This document shows positions 54,567 through 63,870 of a DNA stretch of 64,000 bases, piece by piece; position 1 is the stretch's first letter, and every line of letters starts with the position of its first letter. Below the pieces are notes generated by a model, which had not been told where the DNA came from, ran no database searches, and saw nothing but the letters and a program-made list of their open reading frames with translations. A program made the translations under genes and the position numbers. Origin of the DNA: Rhodanobacteraceae bacterium (lineage in GTDB: Bacteria; Pseudomonadota; Gammaproteobacteria; Xanthomonadales; SZUA-5); the NCBI GenBank assembly GCA_016713135.1, contig JADJPR010000001.1, positions 248,001 through 312,000 on the forward strand, read 5' to 3'.

Positions 54567-56249
54567 ATGCGCCTGCGCTACCAACTCGAATGGCTGGACT
54601 CCGGGCAACCACGCCGCGAACTGGCGCCGGGCCGCTATCTGCTCGGCCGTGGCGGCGGCAGCGACCTGAAGTTCGATGTGCCCGGCGTCTCGCGCGAACA
54701 CGCCGAGCTGATCGTCTGCGCCGACCGCGGCCTGCTGGTGCGCGATCTCGGCTCGACCAACGGCACTCGTGTGGATGGGGAACGCATCGCCGAGGGTGCG
54801 CGGAGCGGTGACATCGACCTCAGCCTGGGCAGCGTGCGCCTGCGCTTGCGCGAACGCATCGGGCTGGATGCACTGGCGCTGGCTGCGGATCCGTCGACGC
54901 CCGCGCCTGCGGCGGCAGGCGAATCCGCCACCGCGGCACCGACGGCTGCGCGCAGTCTGCTGCGCGAGCTGCGCCAGGCCTGCGACGCGCTGCGCCCGCC
55001 GGCACCCGCCGCGTGGCCGCCGGAAGCATTGTGCGGATTGCTCGAGGCCTGGTGCGAACGCAGCGAGGCGAGCCTGCTGCGCCTGCAGTCGATCGCCAGC
55101 GGCGCGGTGCTGGCGCAGGCGGGCGGCACGCCGGACAGCGCACCCGGTGTGCTGGCCGAACACGCCGGCTGGCAGCTCGCCGGCGATGCCCCGGCCGGCG
55201 CGCTGCGCGCGCTCGCCGAGGCCGGCGCGGAATTGCTGCGCTGGGCGCTGCCACCGGCCGAACCGCCGCCACTGGCGCACGCGCTCGCGGCGCCGCGCGA
55301 CTGGCCGGGGCTACCCAGCCAGGCGCCAGCCATGCGCGCGCTGCTGGCGCCGCTGGAGCGGGTCGCCGGGGTCGCGCTGCCGGTGCTGCTGCTGGGCGAA
55401 ACCGGCGTCGGCAAGGAGTTGATCGCGCACTGGATCCATCGCCGCTCGCCGCGCCGCGCAGGGCCCTTCCTGGCGCTCAACTGCGCCGCGCTGCCGCGCG
55501 AGCTGCTGGAAGCCGAGCTGTTCGGGGTCGAGCGCGGCGCCGCTACCGGCGTCGAGGCGCGCCCCGGCCTGTTCGAGCAGGCACACGGCGGCAGCCTGTT
55601 CCTCGACGAAGTCGGCGACACCGCGGCGGAGACCCAGGTGCGCCTGCTGCGCGCGCTCGAGGACGGCCGCCTGACGCGGGTCGGCGGACGCAGGCCGGTG
55701 CAGGTGGACGTGCGCGTGATTGCCGCCACCAATCGCGACCTGGATGGCGAGATCGCCGCCGGTCGCTTCCGCCTCGACCTCTACCACCGCCTCGCCGGCC
55801 ACGCCGCGCAGGTTCCGCCGCTGCGCGACCGCGCCGAAGACATCGCGCCGCTGGCGCTGCACTTCTTCCGCCAGGCCCTCGCGCGCGCCGGCCGCCGCAG
55901 CGCCGGGATCACCGCGGCGGCGCTGCTGGCGCTGCAGCGCTGGCACTGGCCAGGCAATGTGCGCGAGCTGCGCCAGGCGATCGAGCGCGCGGCGGTCCTG
56001 CTCGACGACGGCGAAGCACTGGACCGCAACCACCTGCCGCCAGCGTTGCGCGCGGAACCGGCGCCCGACGCCGACGCGCTGCGGCTGGAGCCGGCATTGC
56101 TGCGCGCCGAGCGCGCCGCGCTGGTCGCCGCGCTGGCGGTGGCCGGCGGCGAGCACGAGCGCGCCTGGACCCTGCTTGGCATCGGCAAGACCAGCTTCTA
56201 CAAGAAACTGCGCGAGCACGGCCTTGGCCGCGGCGGCGAGGACAGCTGA
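54567..56249 (+). CDS. FHA-domain AAA+ regulator with degenerate GAFTGA loop
   Basis: The 560-aa product combines an N-terminal FHA domain (about 18-92: YLLGRGGGSDLKFDVPGVSR, LGSTNGTRVDGERI), a middle helical region that may be GAF-like (130-240), a sigma-54-activator-type AAA+ domain and a Fis-type HTH (about 515-555: EHERAWTLLGIGKTSFYKKL). Walker A is GETGVGKE (277-284), Walker B GGSLFLDEV, and the arginine-finger region FRLDLYHRL. The sigma-54 contact loop reads GAATGV (324-329) instead of GAFTGA, so activation of sigma-54 in the usual way is doubtful. The kinase gene follows by 18 bases. Confidence 0.87.
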   Translation: MRLRYQLEWLDSGQPRRELAPGRYLLGRGGGSDLKFDVPGVSREHAELIVCADRGLLVRDLGSTNGTRVDGERIAEGARSGDIDLSLGSVRLRLRERIGLDALALAADPSTPAPAAAGESATAAPTAARSLLRELRQACDALRPPAPAAWPPEALCGLLEAWCERSEASLLRLQSIASGAVLAQAGGTPDSAPGVLAEHAGWQLAGDAPAGALRALAEAGAELLRWALPPAEPPPLAHALAAPRDWPGLPSQAPAMRALLAPLERVAGVALPVLLLGETGVGKELIAHWIHRRSPRRAGPFLALNCAALPRELLEAELFGVERGAATGVEARPGLFEQAHGGSLFLDEVGDTAAETQVRLLRALEDGRLTRVGGRRPVQVDVRVIAATNRDLDGEIAAGRFRLDLYHRLAGHAAQVPPLRDRAEDIAPLALHFFRQALARAGRRSAGITAAALLALQRWHWPGNVRELRQAIERAAVLLDDGEALDRNHLPPALRAEPAPDADALRLEPALLRAERAALVAALAVAGGEHERAWTLLGIGKTSFYKKLREHGLGRGGEDS

Positions 56250-56267
56250 GATCGTGGGCGCCGGACG

Positions 56268-58640
56268 ATGAGCGACGAGCGCACCCGCGACGAGCCCGCG
56301 ACCCAGCCGATACCCAGCGTGGCCGCCGCCGCCGACTACGCGCCAGGTACCCGTTTCGGTCGCTACCGTTTGCTGCGCAAGCTCGGGCAGGGCGGCATGG
56401 GCGTGGTCTGGCTGGCCGAACAGAGCGAACCGATCCGGCGCCAGGTGGCGCTCAAGCTGGTGCAGCAGGCGCGCCTGGACCGCAGCGCGCGCGCGCGTTT
56501 CGAGCTCGAGCGGCAGGCGCTGGCCCTGCTGGCGCATCCGGGCATCGCGCAGATCCTGGATGCCGGCAGCCAGCCGGATGGCACCGCCTGGTTCGCGATG
56601 GAGCGGGTCGACGGCCGCCGTCTCGACGACTGGTGGCGCGAGGCTTCGTCGCTGCCGGCGCGCATCGAACTGATGGTCGCCGTATGCCGCGCGGTCGGGC
56701 ACGCGCATCGCCGCGGCATCGTCCACTGCGACTTGAAACCGGCCAATGTGCTGGTGGTCGACGACCACGGCCAGGCACGGCCCAAGGTGATCGATTTCGG
56801 CATCGCGCGCGCGATCGGCGGTGATGAGGCGCAGCCCAATGGTGGCACGCCCGGCTACATGGCCCCCGAGCAGAACAGCGCCGGCGCCCTCGACGCGCGC
56901 GCCGACGTGCATGCGCTCGGCGTGTGCCTGCGCGCCGCGCTGGGCCTGGGCGCGCCAGCCGGCGACGCCATACCGGCGGCGCGGCTGTCGCGCGTACGGC
57001 GCGAGGAACTGGCGGCGCTGCTGGCGCGCGCCACCGCCGAGGATCCGGCGCTGCGCTACGAAGACGCGCATGCGTTCGCCGATGAACTCGAACGCTGGTT
57101 GCAACAGCGTCCACTGGCCGCGCTCGCCGATCGCCGCGGCTACCGCTGGCTTTGCTGGCTGCGGCGTCACCGCTGGCCGGCATTGGCGGCGGGCGCCTTC
57201 GGCCTGCTGGCGATGGTCTTCAGCCTGCAGTTGTGGCAGCAGTACCGGCAGACCCAGTTGCAGCGCGATACCGCCGAGCAGGTGGTGCAACTGCTGGTGG
57301 ACACCTTCGCCGCCGCCGACCCGGTGCAGTTCCCCGGCGGCAGCGCGAGCGCGCGCGATCTGCTGGCAGCAGCGGCCGGCCGGGTGCAGCGCGAGGCCTT
57401 GCCGACAGCGGTGCGCCTGCGCCTGCTGCAGGCGCTCGGCGAGGTCCAGCACAACCTGGAGCTCTACCCCGATGCGCGCCGCAGCTACCAACTGGCGCAG
57501 GCGGCATTGGCTGTGGACGATGACGCCGGCCGCGACCGCATCGCGCTGTTGCTGGCGCGCATCGACAGCGACGCCGAGGACTACGCCGCGGCCGATGCGG
57601 CAGCGGCAGGGATCGCGCAGCGCCAGCGCACGCGCGACCCCGCACTCGCCGCCGACAGCCTGCTGCTGCGCGCCGACAACGCGCTGCTGCGCGACGAGGC
57701 TGCAACCGCCGCCGGCTTCGTCGACGAGGCAGCGACCCTGGTTGCGCCGCGCGACCACGATCGTTTGCGCCAGCTGGCGGTGCTGCGTGCGCGGATCGCC
57801 GGCGCGCAGGGCGAGGTGCAGGCAGCGATGCGTCACCAGCGCGAGGCGCTGGCGCAGGCCGCCGGACTGTGGGCGGCGGACGACTTGCGCACCCTCGACC
57901 TGCACAACGACCTCGCAATCTACGCCGGCCAGGCCGGCGAGCACGCCGAAGCGATCGCGCAACTGGAGCGCGTCGCGGCGTTGACCGCCGCGGCCTGGGG
58001 CAGTGACAGCGCCGGGCTCGCTACCGTCTACGGCAACCTTGGCGTCAATCGATTGCGCGCCGGCGATGCCGCCGGCGCCGAGGCCGAGCACCGCCGCGCG
58101 GTGGCGATCTTCGAGCAGCGGCTCGGGCGCGAATCGGTGCACACCGGTACCGAGTACAACAACCTGGCGGCGGCGATCGAGGCGCAGGGCCGTGCCAACG
58201 AGGCGCTGCCCTGGTTTGAACGCGCCGAGGCCGCGCTTACCGCGGCGGTCGGCGGCGAGCACTTCCGCGTCGGCGTGACCCTGCACAACCACGCCCGCGC
58301 GCGCATCGCCAGCGGCGACCTCGTCCGCGCCCGCGAACTGCTCGACCGCAGCGCGGCGATCCTCGAGCCCGCGCTTGGCCGCGAACACCCGCGCTGGCAG
58401 GTGTGGCGCACCAGCGAGGCCGAATGGCGCCTCGCGCGGGGCGATACCGCCGCCGCCCTGGCGATCCTGCGCGAAACCGCGCCGGCGCTGGCAGACGCCT
58501 TCGGCGCCCACAGCCGCGAAGCACGCCGCGCGCAGGAACTGCTGCAACGCGCGCTGGTGGCGGCGCGGGCATGCGCGGAAGCGCGGGCGCCGGGCGACGC
58601 CCCGGCCGGCGACGAGCCAGCGGACGCATGTCCGGGTTGA
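56268..58640 (+). CDS. Membrane Ser/Thr protein kinase with TPR repeats
   Basis: PknB-like kinase of 790 aa. The kinase domain (about 30-285) has the glycine loop LGQGGMGVVW, Lys63 in VALKLV, the catalytic loop HCDLKPANVL (Cys154 in place of the usual Arg, a non-RD kinase) and DFG at 176-178. One membrane helix lies at about 304-323 (PALAAGAFGLLAMVFSLQLW), followed by an extracytoplasmic TPR-rich region with repeated ALA/EAL helices (for example HNDLAIYAGQAGEHAEAIAQ and NLGVNRLRAGDAAGAEAEHR). It follows the FHA-AAA+ gene and probably phosphorylates it. The stop is 8 bases before a MITE. Confidence 0.9.
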   Translation: MSDERTRDEPATQPIPSVAAAADYAPGTRFGRYRLLRKLGQGGMGVVWLAEQSEPIRRQVALKLVQQARLDRSARARFELERQALALLAHPGIAQILDAGSQPDGTAWFAMERVDGRRLDDWWREASSLPARIELMVAVCRAVGHAHRRGIVHCDLKPANVLVVDDHGQARPKVIDFGIARAIGGDEAQPNGGTPGYMAPEQNSAGALDARADVHALGVCLRAALGLGAPAGDAIPAARLSRVRREELAALLARATAEDPALRYEDAHAFADELERWLQQRPLAALADRRGYRWLCWLRRHRWPALAAGAFGLLAMVFSLQLWQQYRQTQLQRDTAEQVVQLLVDTFAAADPVQFPGGSASARDLLAAAAGRVQREALPTAVRLRLLQALGEVQHNLELYPDARRSYQLAQAALAVDDDAGRDRIALLLARIDSDAEDYAAADAAAAGIAQRQRTRDPALAADSLLLRADNALLRDEAATAAGFVDEAATLVAPRDHDRLRQLAVLRARIAGAQGEVQAAMRHQREALAQAAGLWAADDLRTLDLHNDLAIYAGQAGEHAEAIAQLERVAALTAAAWGSDSAGLATVYGNLGVNRLRAGDAAGAEAEHRRAVAIFEQRLGRESVHTGTEYNNLAAAIEAQGRANEALPWFERAEAALTAAVGGEHFRVGVTLHNHARARIASGDLVRARELLDRSAAILEPALGREHPRWQVWRTSEAEWRLARGDTAAALAILRETAPALADAFGAHSREARRAQELLQRALVAARACAEARAPGDAPAGDEPADACPG

Positions 58641-58647
58641 AGCCCCG

Positions 58648-58886
58648 CTAGTGTGGTGTTCCGTAATTAAGTTGAAGAAATTTCCGATGAATTTTGCGGC
58701 GAGGCAAGGCGAGAGGAGGGTGAAAGCCGGCGGCTTGCGCGGCATGCCGCGCGCCGGCTTGAACGCCCGCAACTGGTTGCGGGCCGGAACCGGAGGTCAT
58801 AGCAGGGCTATGGCGACGACGAGCAACGCCGCATCGGCGCAAAAGGCGCGGAAATAATTCAAGGTAATTACGGAACACCACACTAG
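58648..58886. mobile_element. MITE copy 2 (239 bp), inverted relative to copy 1
   Basis: CTAG flanks both ends, outside 18-bp perfect terminal inverted repeats (TGTGGTGTTCCGTAATTA). The reverse complement is almost identical to 50982-51218; the visible difference is AGCGGC against AAGCCGGC in the middle. No transposase is encoded, so it needs one in trans. The remaining 162 bases up to 59048 hold only the promoter region of the next gene. Confidence 0.9.
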
Positions 58887-59048
58887 TGCCGCAGCGCGTT
58901 CGCGCTCGCGAACGACAGGCTGCCGGTGCGGCCACTCTGGTTCGCGTCTGCGCACCCCGGCAACCGCGGATGTGCCCGGAAGCGCTTGCGGACGAGGTGG
59001 CACGGAGCCTGCTAACAGGGGCCCAGACCCGTTCGTCCGGAGATCCCG

Positions 59049-62000
59049 ATGTCCCGCTTCCTTGCCACGCTCGCGCTGCTGTTCGGGCTGTCGTCGCCGC
59101 CATTGCAGGCGCAGCCGACCGGCCTCGACCCCAGCTTCGATGGCGATGGTGAGCTCCTGATTCCCTTCCCCGGACTCACGCCCGGCAGCAACGACGTGTA
59201 CCTCGACCGACTCGGCCTGGACCACGACGAGCGCATCCTGATCGCCGGCACCGATGGCGCAATCGGCAGCCGCCGCGGCATCGTCGGACGCCTGCTGGCC
59301 AATGGCAGCGCCGATCCGGCCTGGGCCGGCAGCGGCTTCAGCGTGCTTGACCAACGGACCGACATGGACGTGGCCGACCTGGTTGCGCTGCCGGACGGGG
59401 GCGCGCTGGTCTGCGGCAACTACGCTGGTACCACCGCCAGTCGCACCTGGGTTTTCGTCGCGCGCTTCCTCAGCAACGGCCAGCTCGATCCGAGCTTTGC
59501 AAGTGCTTCGGGCAACCCGGGGATCTACTTCGCAGAGCCGGCTGGATTCGACGACTTCAGTTGCGCTGGGTTGGAGGTGATGGGCGACGGCCGAGTGGCG
59601 GTTGCTGGCGCGACATTGGTTGCAGCGCAACAGCGTACTCAGCCTGCCTTGTTGCGGTTGACTTCGACTGGCGAACTCGACAGCAGTCTTGCCTTCGGTG
59701 GCTACGTACGTTTCAACGTCGACAGCGACCGCAGCGCGGTCGAGGCGCTGGTCGAGCAACCCGGCATCGGCTTGCTCGCCTTTGTGGTCGACCGCTTCAA
59801 CCTGCGGTGGAGGCTGATCCGTTTGCGCACCGACGGCAGCCTTGACGAATCATTCATTCTCCAGTCCGGGCTGTTCCGTTCGTACAGCGAGACCTGGCTC
59901 TCCAGCAATGCGCTCGCTTTGCTGCCGGATCGCGGCATGCGCGTGATGTGGCCGGACGGGCTGCAGGCCACGCAACTGGAGACCAATGTGCATCACTGGC
60001 TGTTCAACGGCGGTACCGGACCCATCGCCCCCTTCATCCTCCAAGCTCCCGGCGCAAGCGATGGACTGTTCAGCAACGGCATGGTGGCGGCGCCGGATGG
60101 ACGCATGGTGATCCTCGGCCGTCACAACATCGCACCGGGCAACTGCCGTCGCCAGCACGCGTTCCTGCACCTCGCGCGCCGAATGGCCAACGGCGATCCC
60201 GACACCAGCTTCGGCAGCAACGGCCAGCACAGCCGCTTTCCGCTGACGCCGGTGTTCCACCCGAGCGATTGCCAGCACGGCGTGGACAGGGTAGGCGATG
60301 TGCTGCTCGACCGCGCCGGCCGCATCCTCTCCGCCAGCACCATCGTGCACGGCTATCCCAACGCTGCGAGCGCCACGCCGGTGGTGCGTCGCCCACTGCT
60401 GACCCGCCAGTTCGGCTCGGCCTTCGCGGCGCCAGCATGGGACCTGACGCCCAGTGCGATGAGTTTCGTCGGGGTCTCGACGCGGCCGTCGACGCAGGTG
60501 CGTTCCGAAGTGGTGACGGTCGGCGGCCTCGACAACGGCGTCGATGTGCCGGCCTATGTCCTCGGCGGGGAACTGTCGCGCAATGGCGGCGGCTATACCC
60601 GGCTGCCCACGATGGTGCGCAACGGCGACCAGTTGCGCGTACGCACGCTGGCGCCGGCTGTCTCCGGCCAGAGCAGCAGCGCGCGCCTGTACGTCGGCGG
60701 CATCCGTGCGCACAACAGCTGGGTGGGCCTCGGCAACCAGGTGCAGGCCAACTTCGTGGTCACCGCCGACCAGCCGGCGCTGCCCGGCGTGCGCTGCAGC
60801 AGTGGCGGCGGCAGCAACTGTAATGCGGCGATCCCGGACAACGGCAGTGTCGAGAGCACCCTGAACCTGGTCAATCCGGGCAGTTGCAACTTCATCACCG
60901 GCGTGCGCGTCGGCATCGACCTCGAACACGCTTTCGTCGGCGATTTGCGCATCACCCTCACCGATCCGAATGGCCGCGTATTCATCGGTGGAAGCGAGGG
61001 CATCGTCGACCTGGTCGACCGCGTGCCCGGCAGTGCCGGCGGCAGCCCGGGTAGCTGCGGCCGCCGCGACGTGCTCGCGGTGTACGCCGACGACGCATTG
61101 CGCGAGGGCCAGAACGCGTGCGGCCAGCCGCTGAACCAGCCGGCGCTGTCGGGCGACCTGCGCCCGGCACAGGCGCTGTCGCAACTGATCGGCCGACGCA
61201 CCACCGGCAACAACGGCGCCTCCAGCAGCGGCGCATGGAAACTCCTGGTGCAGGACCAGGCGGGCGGCGACACCGGCCAGTTGCACGACTGGTCGCTGGA
61301 CCTCGGCTGCGGCGCCAGCGCACCGGCGCTGTCGGACCTGTCGGCCAGCGTCAGCGGCCCGTCGATGCCGGTGGCCGGCAGTACCGTCAACCTCAGCTGG
61401 ACGATCACCAACCTCGGTCCGGTGGCGACCGGCAACGGGCGTTTCCAGGCGGCTCTGCCGACTGGCCTGACCGACAGCCTGGACAATCCGGCCTGGGGTT
61501 GCAGCGCTTCCGCCGGCGGCAGTTGCACGCCGTTGATCCCCTGCTTCGGTGCCTGCATCGGTTCCGAAATCGACGCCGCGCTGAGCCTGCCGCTCGGCGG
61601 CACCGCCACCTTCTTCGCCACGGGCACGCTGACCGAACTCGCCGGCGACGGCCTGCTGACCGTCAACGGCCGCGTCTGGACGCCGCTGGCGGTTGGCGGC
61701 ACGCGCGACCCGAATCCGCTCAACGACACGGTGCAGTACCAGGCGCCGATCGTGCGCAGCACCGATCTCGCCGTCAGCTCGCTGAGCCACGCCTGGTCCG
61801 GGCAGACCCTCACGGTCACCGCGGTGGTCGGCAACAGCGGCCCGAGCCAGGCCAGCGGGTTCAGCTTTGCGCTCGACCTGCCGGATGGACTCGTCGTGCA
61901 GGCAGCGTCCTGCGACCGCTCGCCATTGCCCTGCGGCGGCTTCCTCGCCATCGAGGCCGGCAACGTGGTCCGGCTGACCAACGCCGGACTGCTGCCGAAC

Positions 62001-62186
62001 CGCACGCCGATGACCTTCGTGGTCAGCGCGCAGTGGGCGCAGAGCGTCTCGCCCGGCGCCATGCAGGCGCAGGTCAGCGCCGATGGCACCGCCAGCGACC
62101 CGCTCCCGGCGAACAACTCGGCCAGCCAGACCATCGACGCACCACCGGCGCAGACACCGCTGATCTTCCAGAACGGCTTCGAGTGA
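59049..62186 (+). CDS. Exported delta-60-repeat/P-domain protein with C-terminal GFE tag
   Basis: The 1045-aa product starts MSRFLATLALLFGLSSPPLQ with a Sec signal cut near AQA. Residues 23-450 are delta-60-type propeller repeats (GLDPSFDGDGELLIPF, NGQLDPSFASASG, NGDPDTSFGSNGQ). Residues about 595-755 form a proprotein-convertase P-like domain (VRVGIDLEHAFVGDLRITLT...GDTGQLHDWSLDLGC), followed by two DUF11-like Ig domains (LSDLSASVSGPSMPVAG; TDLAVSSLSHAWSGQTLTVT). It ends TPLIFQNGFE. The final IFQNGFE resembles the ends of the two following proteins. It is a likely surface or secreted protein of unknown role. Confidence 0.85.
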   Translation: MSRFLATLALLFGLSSPPLQAQPTGLDPSFDGDGELLIPFPGLTPGSNDVYLDRLGLDHDERILIAGTDGAIGSRRGIVGRLLANGSADPAWAGSGFSVLDQRTDMDVADLVALPDGGALVCGNYAGTTASRTWVFVARFLSNGQLDPSFASASGNPGIYFAEPAGFDDFSCAGLEVMGDGRVAVAGATLVAAQQRTQPALLRLTSTGELDSSLAFGGYVRFNVDSDRSAVEALVEQPGIGLLAFVVDRFNLRWRLIRLRTDGSLDESFILQSGLFRSYSETWLSSNALALLPDRGMRVMWPDGLQATQLETNVHHWLFNGGTGPIAPFILQAPGASDGLFSNGMVAAPDGRMVILGRHNIAPGNCRRQHAFLHLARRMANGDPDTSFGSNGQHSRFPLTPVFHPSDCQHGVDRVGDVLLDRAGRILSASTIVHGYPNAASATPVVRRPLLTRQFGSAFAAPAWDLTPSAMSFVGVSTRPSTQVRSEVVTVGGLDNGVDVPAYVLGGELSRNGGGYTRLPTMVRNGDQLRVRTLAPAVSGQSSSARLYVGGIRAHNSWVGLGNQVQANFVVTADQPALPGVRCSSGGGSNCNAAIPDNGSVESTLNLVNPGSCNFITGVRVGIDLEHAFVGDLRITLTDPNGRVFIGGSEGIVDLVDRVPGSAGGSPGSCGRRDVLAVYADDALREGQNACGQPLNQPALSGDLRPAQALSQLIGRRTTGNNGASSSGAWKLLVQDQAGGDTGQLHDWSLDLGCGASAPALSDLSASVSGPSMPVAGSTVNLSWTITNLGPVATGNGRFQAALPTGLTDSLDNPAWGCSASAGGSCTPLIPCFGACIGSEIDAALSLPLGGTATFFATGTLTELAGDGLLTVNGRVWTPLAVGGTRDPNPLNDTVQYQAPIVRSTDLAVSSLSHAWSGQTLTVTAVVGNSGPSQASGFSFALDLPDGLVVQAASCDRSPLPCGGFLAIEAGNVVRLTNAGLLPNRTPMTFVVSAQWAQSVSPGAMQAQVSADGTASDPLPANNSASQTIDAPPAQTPLIFQNGFE

Positions 62187-62259
62187 TTCTTTTGCTTGCG
62201 CCGGACAGGGTGCCGAAGACCAGGACGTCGGCGGTATCATCGTCGTCGAGGTGACGACC

Positions 62260-63834
62260 ATGACTGGATCCGCCTTCAGTTCTCGACCGGCGCCATGCCT
62301 GGCTCCGACGGTTGTGACGGGCTTGGGTCGCGCGCGCGCCGGAATGGCCTGGGTCGTGCCATGCCTTCTCCTGTCGACCCTGCTCCCGGCCCACGCCGCG
62401 AGTTTCCGCGTGGTCGCGGCGCAGGCCGGCGACGTGCTGCGCGATCCACGCCTCGCCGAGGACGGAGCGGTGCACTACATGCGCACCGGCAGCGTCTGGG
62501 CGCTCTACACCGAACAGGTCGAATTGCTGCGGGTGGGATCGCCCGCCCCCTGGAATCCGGCCTTGAACGTCACCTTCCTGCAGCCGGCGGCAGGTCGCCA
62601 CGGCGGTCTGCTTTACCGGGCCAACGTCAGTGGGCCGGGTATCACCACGAGCAATCGCCAGTTCGACATGCTGGCCGCTGCTGGCGGGCACCTGGTGATC
62701 GGCCAGTCGACGGTCACGCCTGCACCTGGCGCCGGGGCCGGTGTGACCTTCAATGGCGCCTTCCTCAACAGCCTGCGCCTGTCGCTCGGGAATGTCTCGC
62801 TGCTCGCCGGCCTGGCGGGCGGGAACACCCAGTGCAATCCGGCGGCGCCGGGCTACAACTGCGAAGGCATCTGGTACGGCGACGCAGGCAGCCTGTTTCT
62901 GCGCGCACGCGCCGGAGACGCCGCCCCGGGCTTCGGCGTCAACCATGTGCTGCACCGCTTTTCCGACAGCGGCAACAATTTCGCTCCGGTCGCGGGCAGC
63001 AGCGTCGCGTTCATCGCCGACGTGCTCGACACGGTCGGCCTGGGCAGCACCAAAGCCATCTACCGGAGCGTGCCTGGCGCAGCGCCGCAACTGGTGGCCA
63101 AGGAAGGCGATGCGGTGCCGGGAGGGGGCACGTTGAGCGGCCTGCAGGCGCCGAGCATCGATCGCCACGGAACCGTCGCATTCCGCGACAACAACGGGCT
63201 GTACGTCAGCGCGGCGATCGGCTTCCGGGTGCTCGCGCGGCGCTTCGGCCCGGCGCCCGGCGGCGACAGCTTCAGCCAGTTGCAGCACCCGGCGATGGCC
63301 GGACACGCCATCGCATTCAAGGCCGAACTGCAGGCTTTCACGCACGACGCGATCCTGCTCGAGACCGACACCCAGGCGCTTTCCGTCCTGGTGCGCGAGG
63401 GCGACGCTGCACCCAATGTCGCGCCCAATGTGGCTGGCGTGTTCAGCCAGTTCCGCACGCAGGCGCTGGTCAACGCCTGCGGCCAGGTGGCCTTTTTCGG
63501 TTTGCTCAACCCGGGCGGTGGCATCACCAGCGCGAACGATGCCGGCATCTGGGTCTACGACGCGCTCGGCAACGGCGAACTGATCGTGCGCGAAGGGCAG
63601 TCGGCGGCCGCGTTCGGACACGCTCCGCACAGCGTGTCCGCGGTTCACTTCCTCGACGACGGGAACACGGCCGAGCGCGCGAGCCTGGACGACGGCGGCG
63701 TGGCCGTGTTCAACGACCAGTCGCAGCTGGTGTTCACGCTCGAGTTGTCGAACGGAACCGATCTGGTGGTTGCGGCCCAGGCGGAGCTGCGCTGCGATCG
63801 CGTGCACGCCGACGGCTTCGAGCAGGCGCTCTGA
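62260..63834 (+). CDS. Exported repeat protein (REGD-x-APG repeats) with GFE tag
   Basis: The 524-aa product has a signal peptide with a long n-region (MTGSAFSSRPAPCLAP... WVVPCLLLSTLLPAHAA). The mature part has repeated blades with the phrase [RK]-x-GD-x-x-PG: RARAGDAAPGFG, VAKEGDAVPGGG, LVREGDAAPNVA and LIVREGQSAAAFG, each followed by a beta-rich unit with phrases such as GSSVAFIADV or GTVAFRD. This resembles DUF7453-type, probably propeller, proteins. It ends RCDRVHADGFEQAL. GAGGTG before the ATG at 62260 favours that start over the GTG at 62251. Function is unknown. Confidence 0.78.
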   Translation: MTGSAFSSRPAPCLAPTVVTGLGRARAGMAWVVPCLLLSTLLPAHAASFRVVAAQAGDVLRDPRLAEDGAVHYMRTGSVWALYTEQVELLRVGSPAPWNPALNVTFLQPAAGRHGGLLYRANVSGPGITTSNRQFDMLAAAGGHLVIGQSTVTPAPGAGAGVTFNGAFLNSLRLSLGNVSLLAGLAGGNTQCNPAAPGYNCEGIWYGDAGSLFLRARAGDAAPGFGVNHVLHRFSDSGNNFAPVAGSSVAFIADVLDTVGLGSTKAIYRSVPGAAPQLVAKEGDAVPGGGTLSGLQAPSIDRHGTVAFRDNNGLYVSAAIGFRVLARRFGPAPGGDSFSQLQHPAMAGHAIAFKAELQAFTHDAILLETDTQALSVLVREGDAAPNVAPNVAGVFSQFRTQALVNACGQVAFFGLLNPGGGITSANDAGIWVYDALGNGELIVREGQSAAAFGHAPHSVSAVHFLDDGNTAERASLDDGGVAVFNDQSQLVFTLELSNGTDLVVAAQAELRCDRVHADGFEQAL

Positions 63835-63870
63835 GGGCCCGGTGCGTCTGGCCGGTTTCGCCGGCGCACC

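Noticed and set aside
55311..58772. A 1153-codon open frame on the minus strand opposite the AAA+ regulator and kinase
   Set aside because: It mirrors two clearly coding genes on the plus strand and has no recognisable motif; it is a GC-rich shadow.
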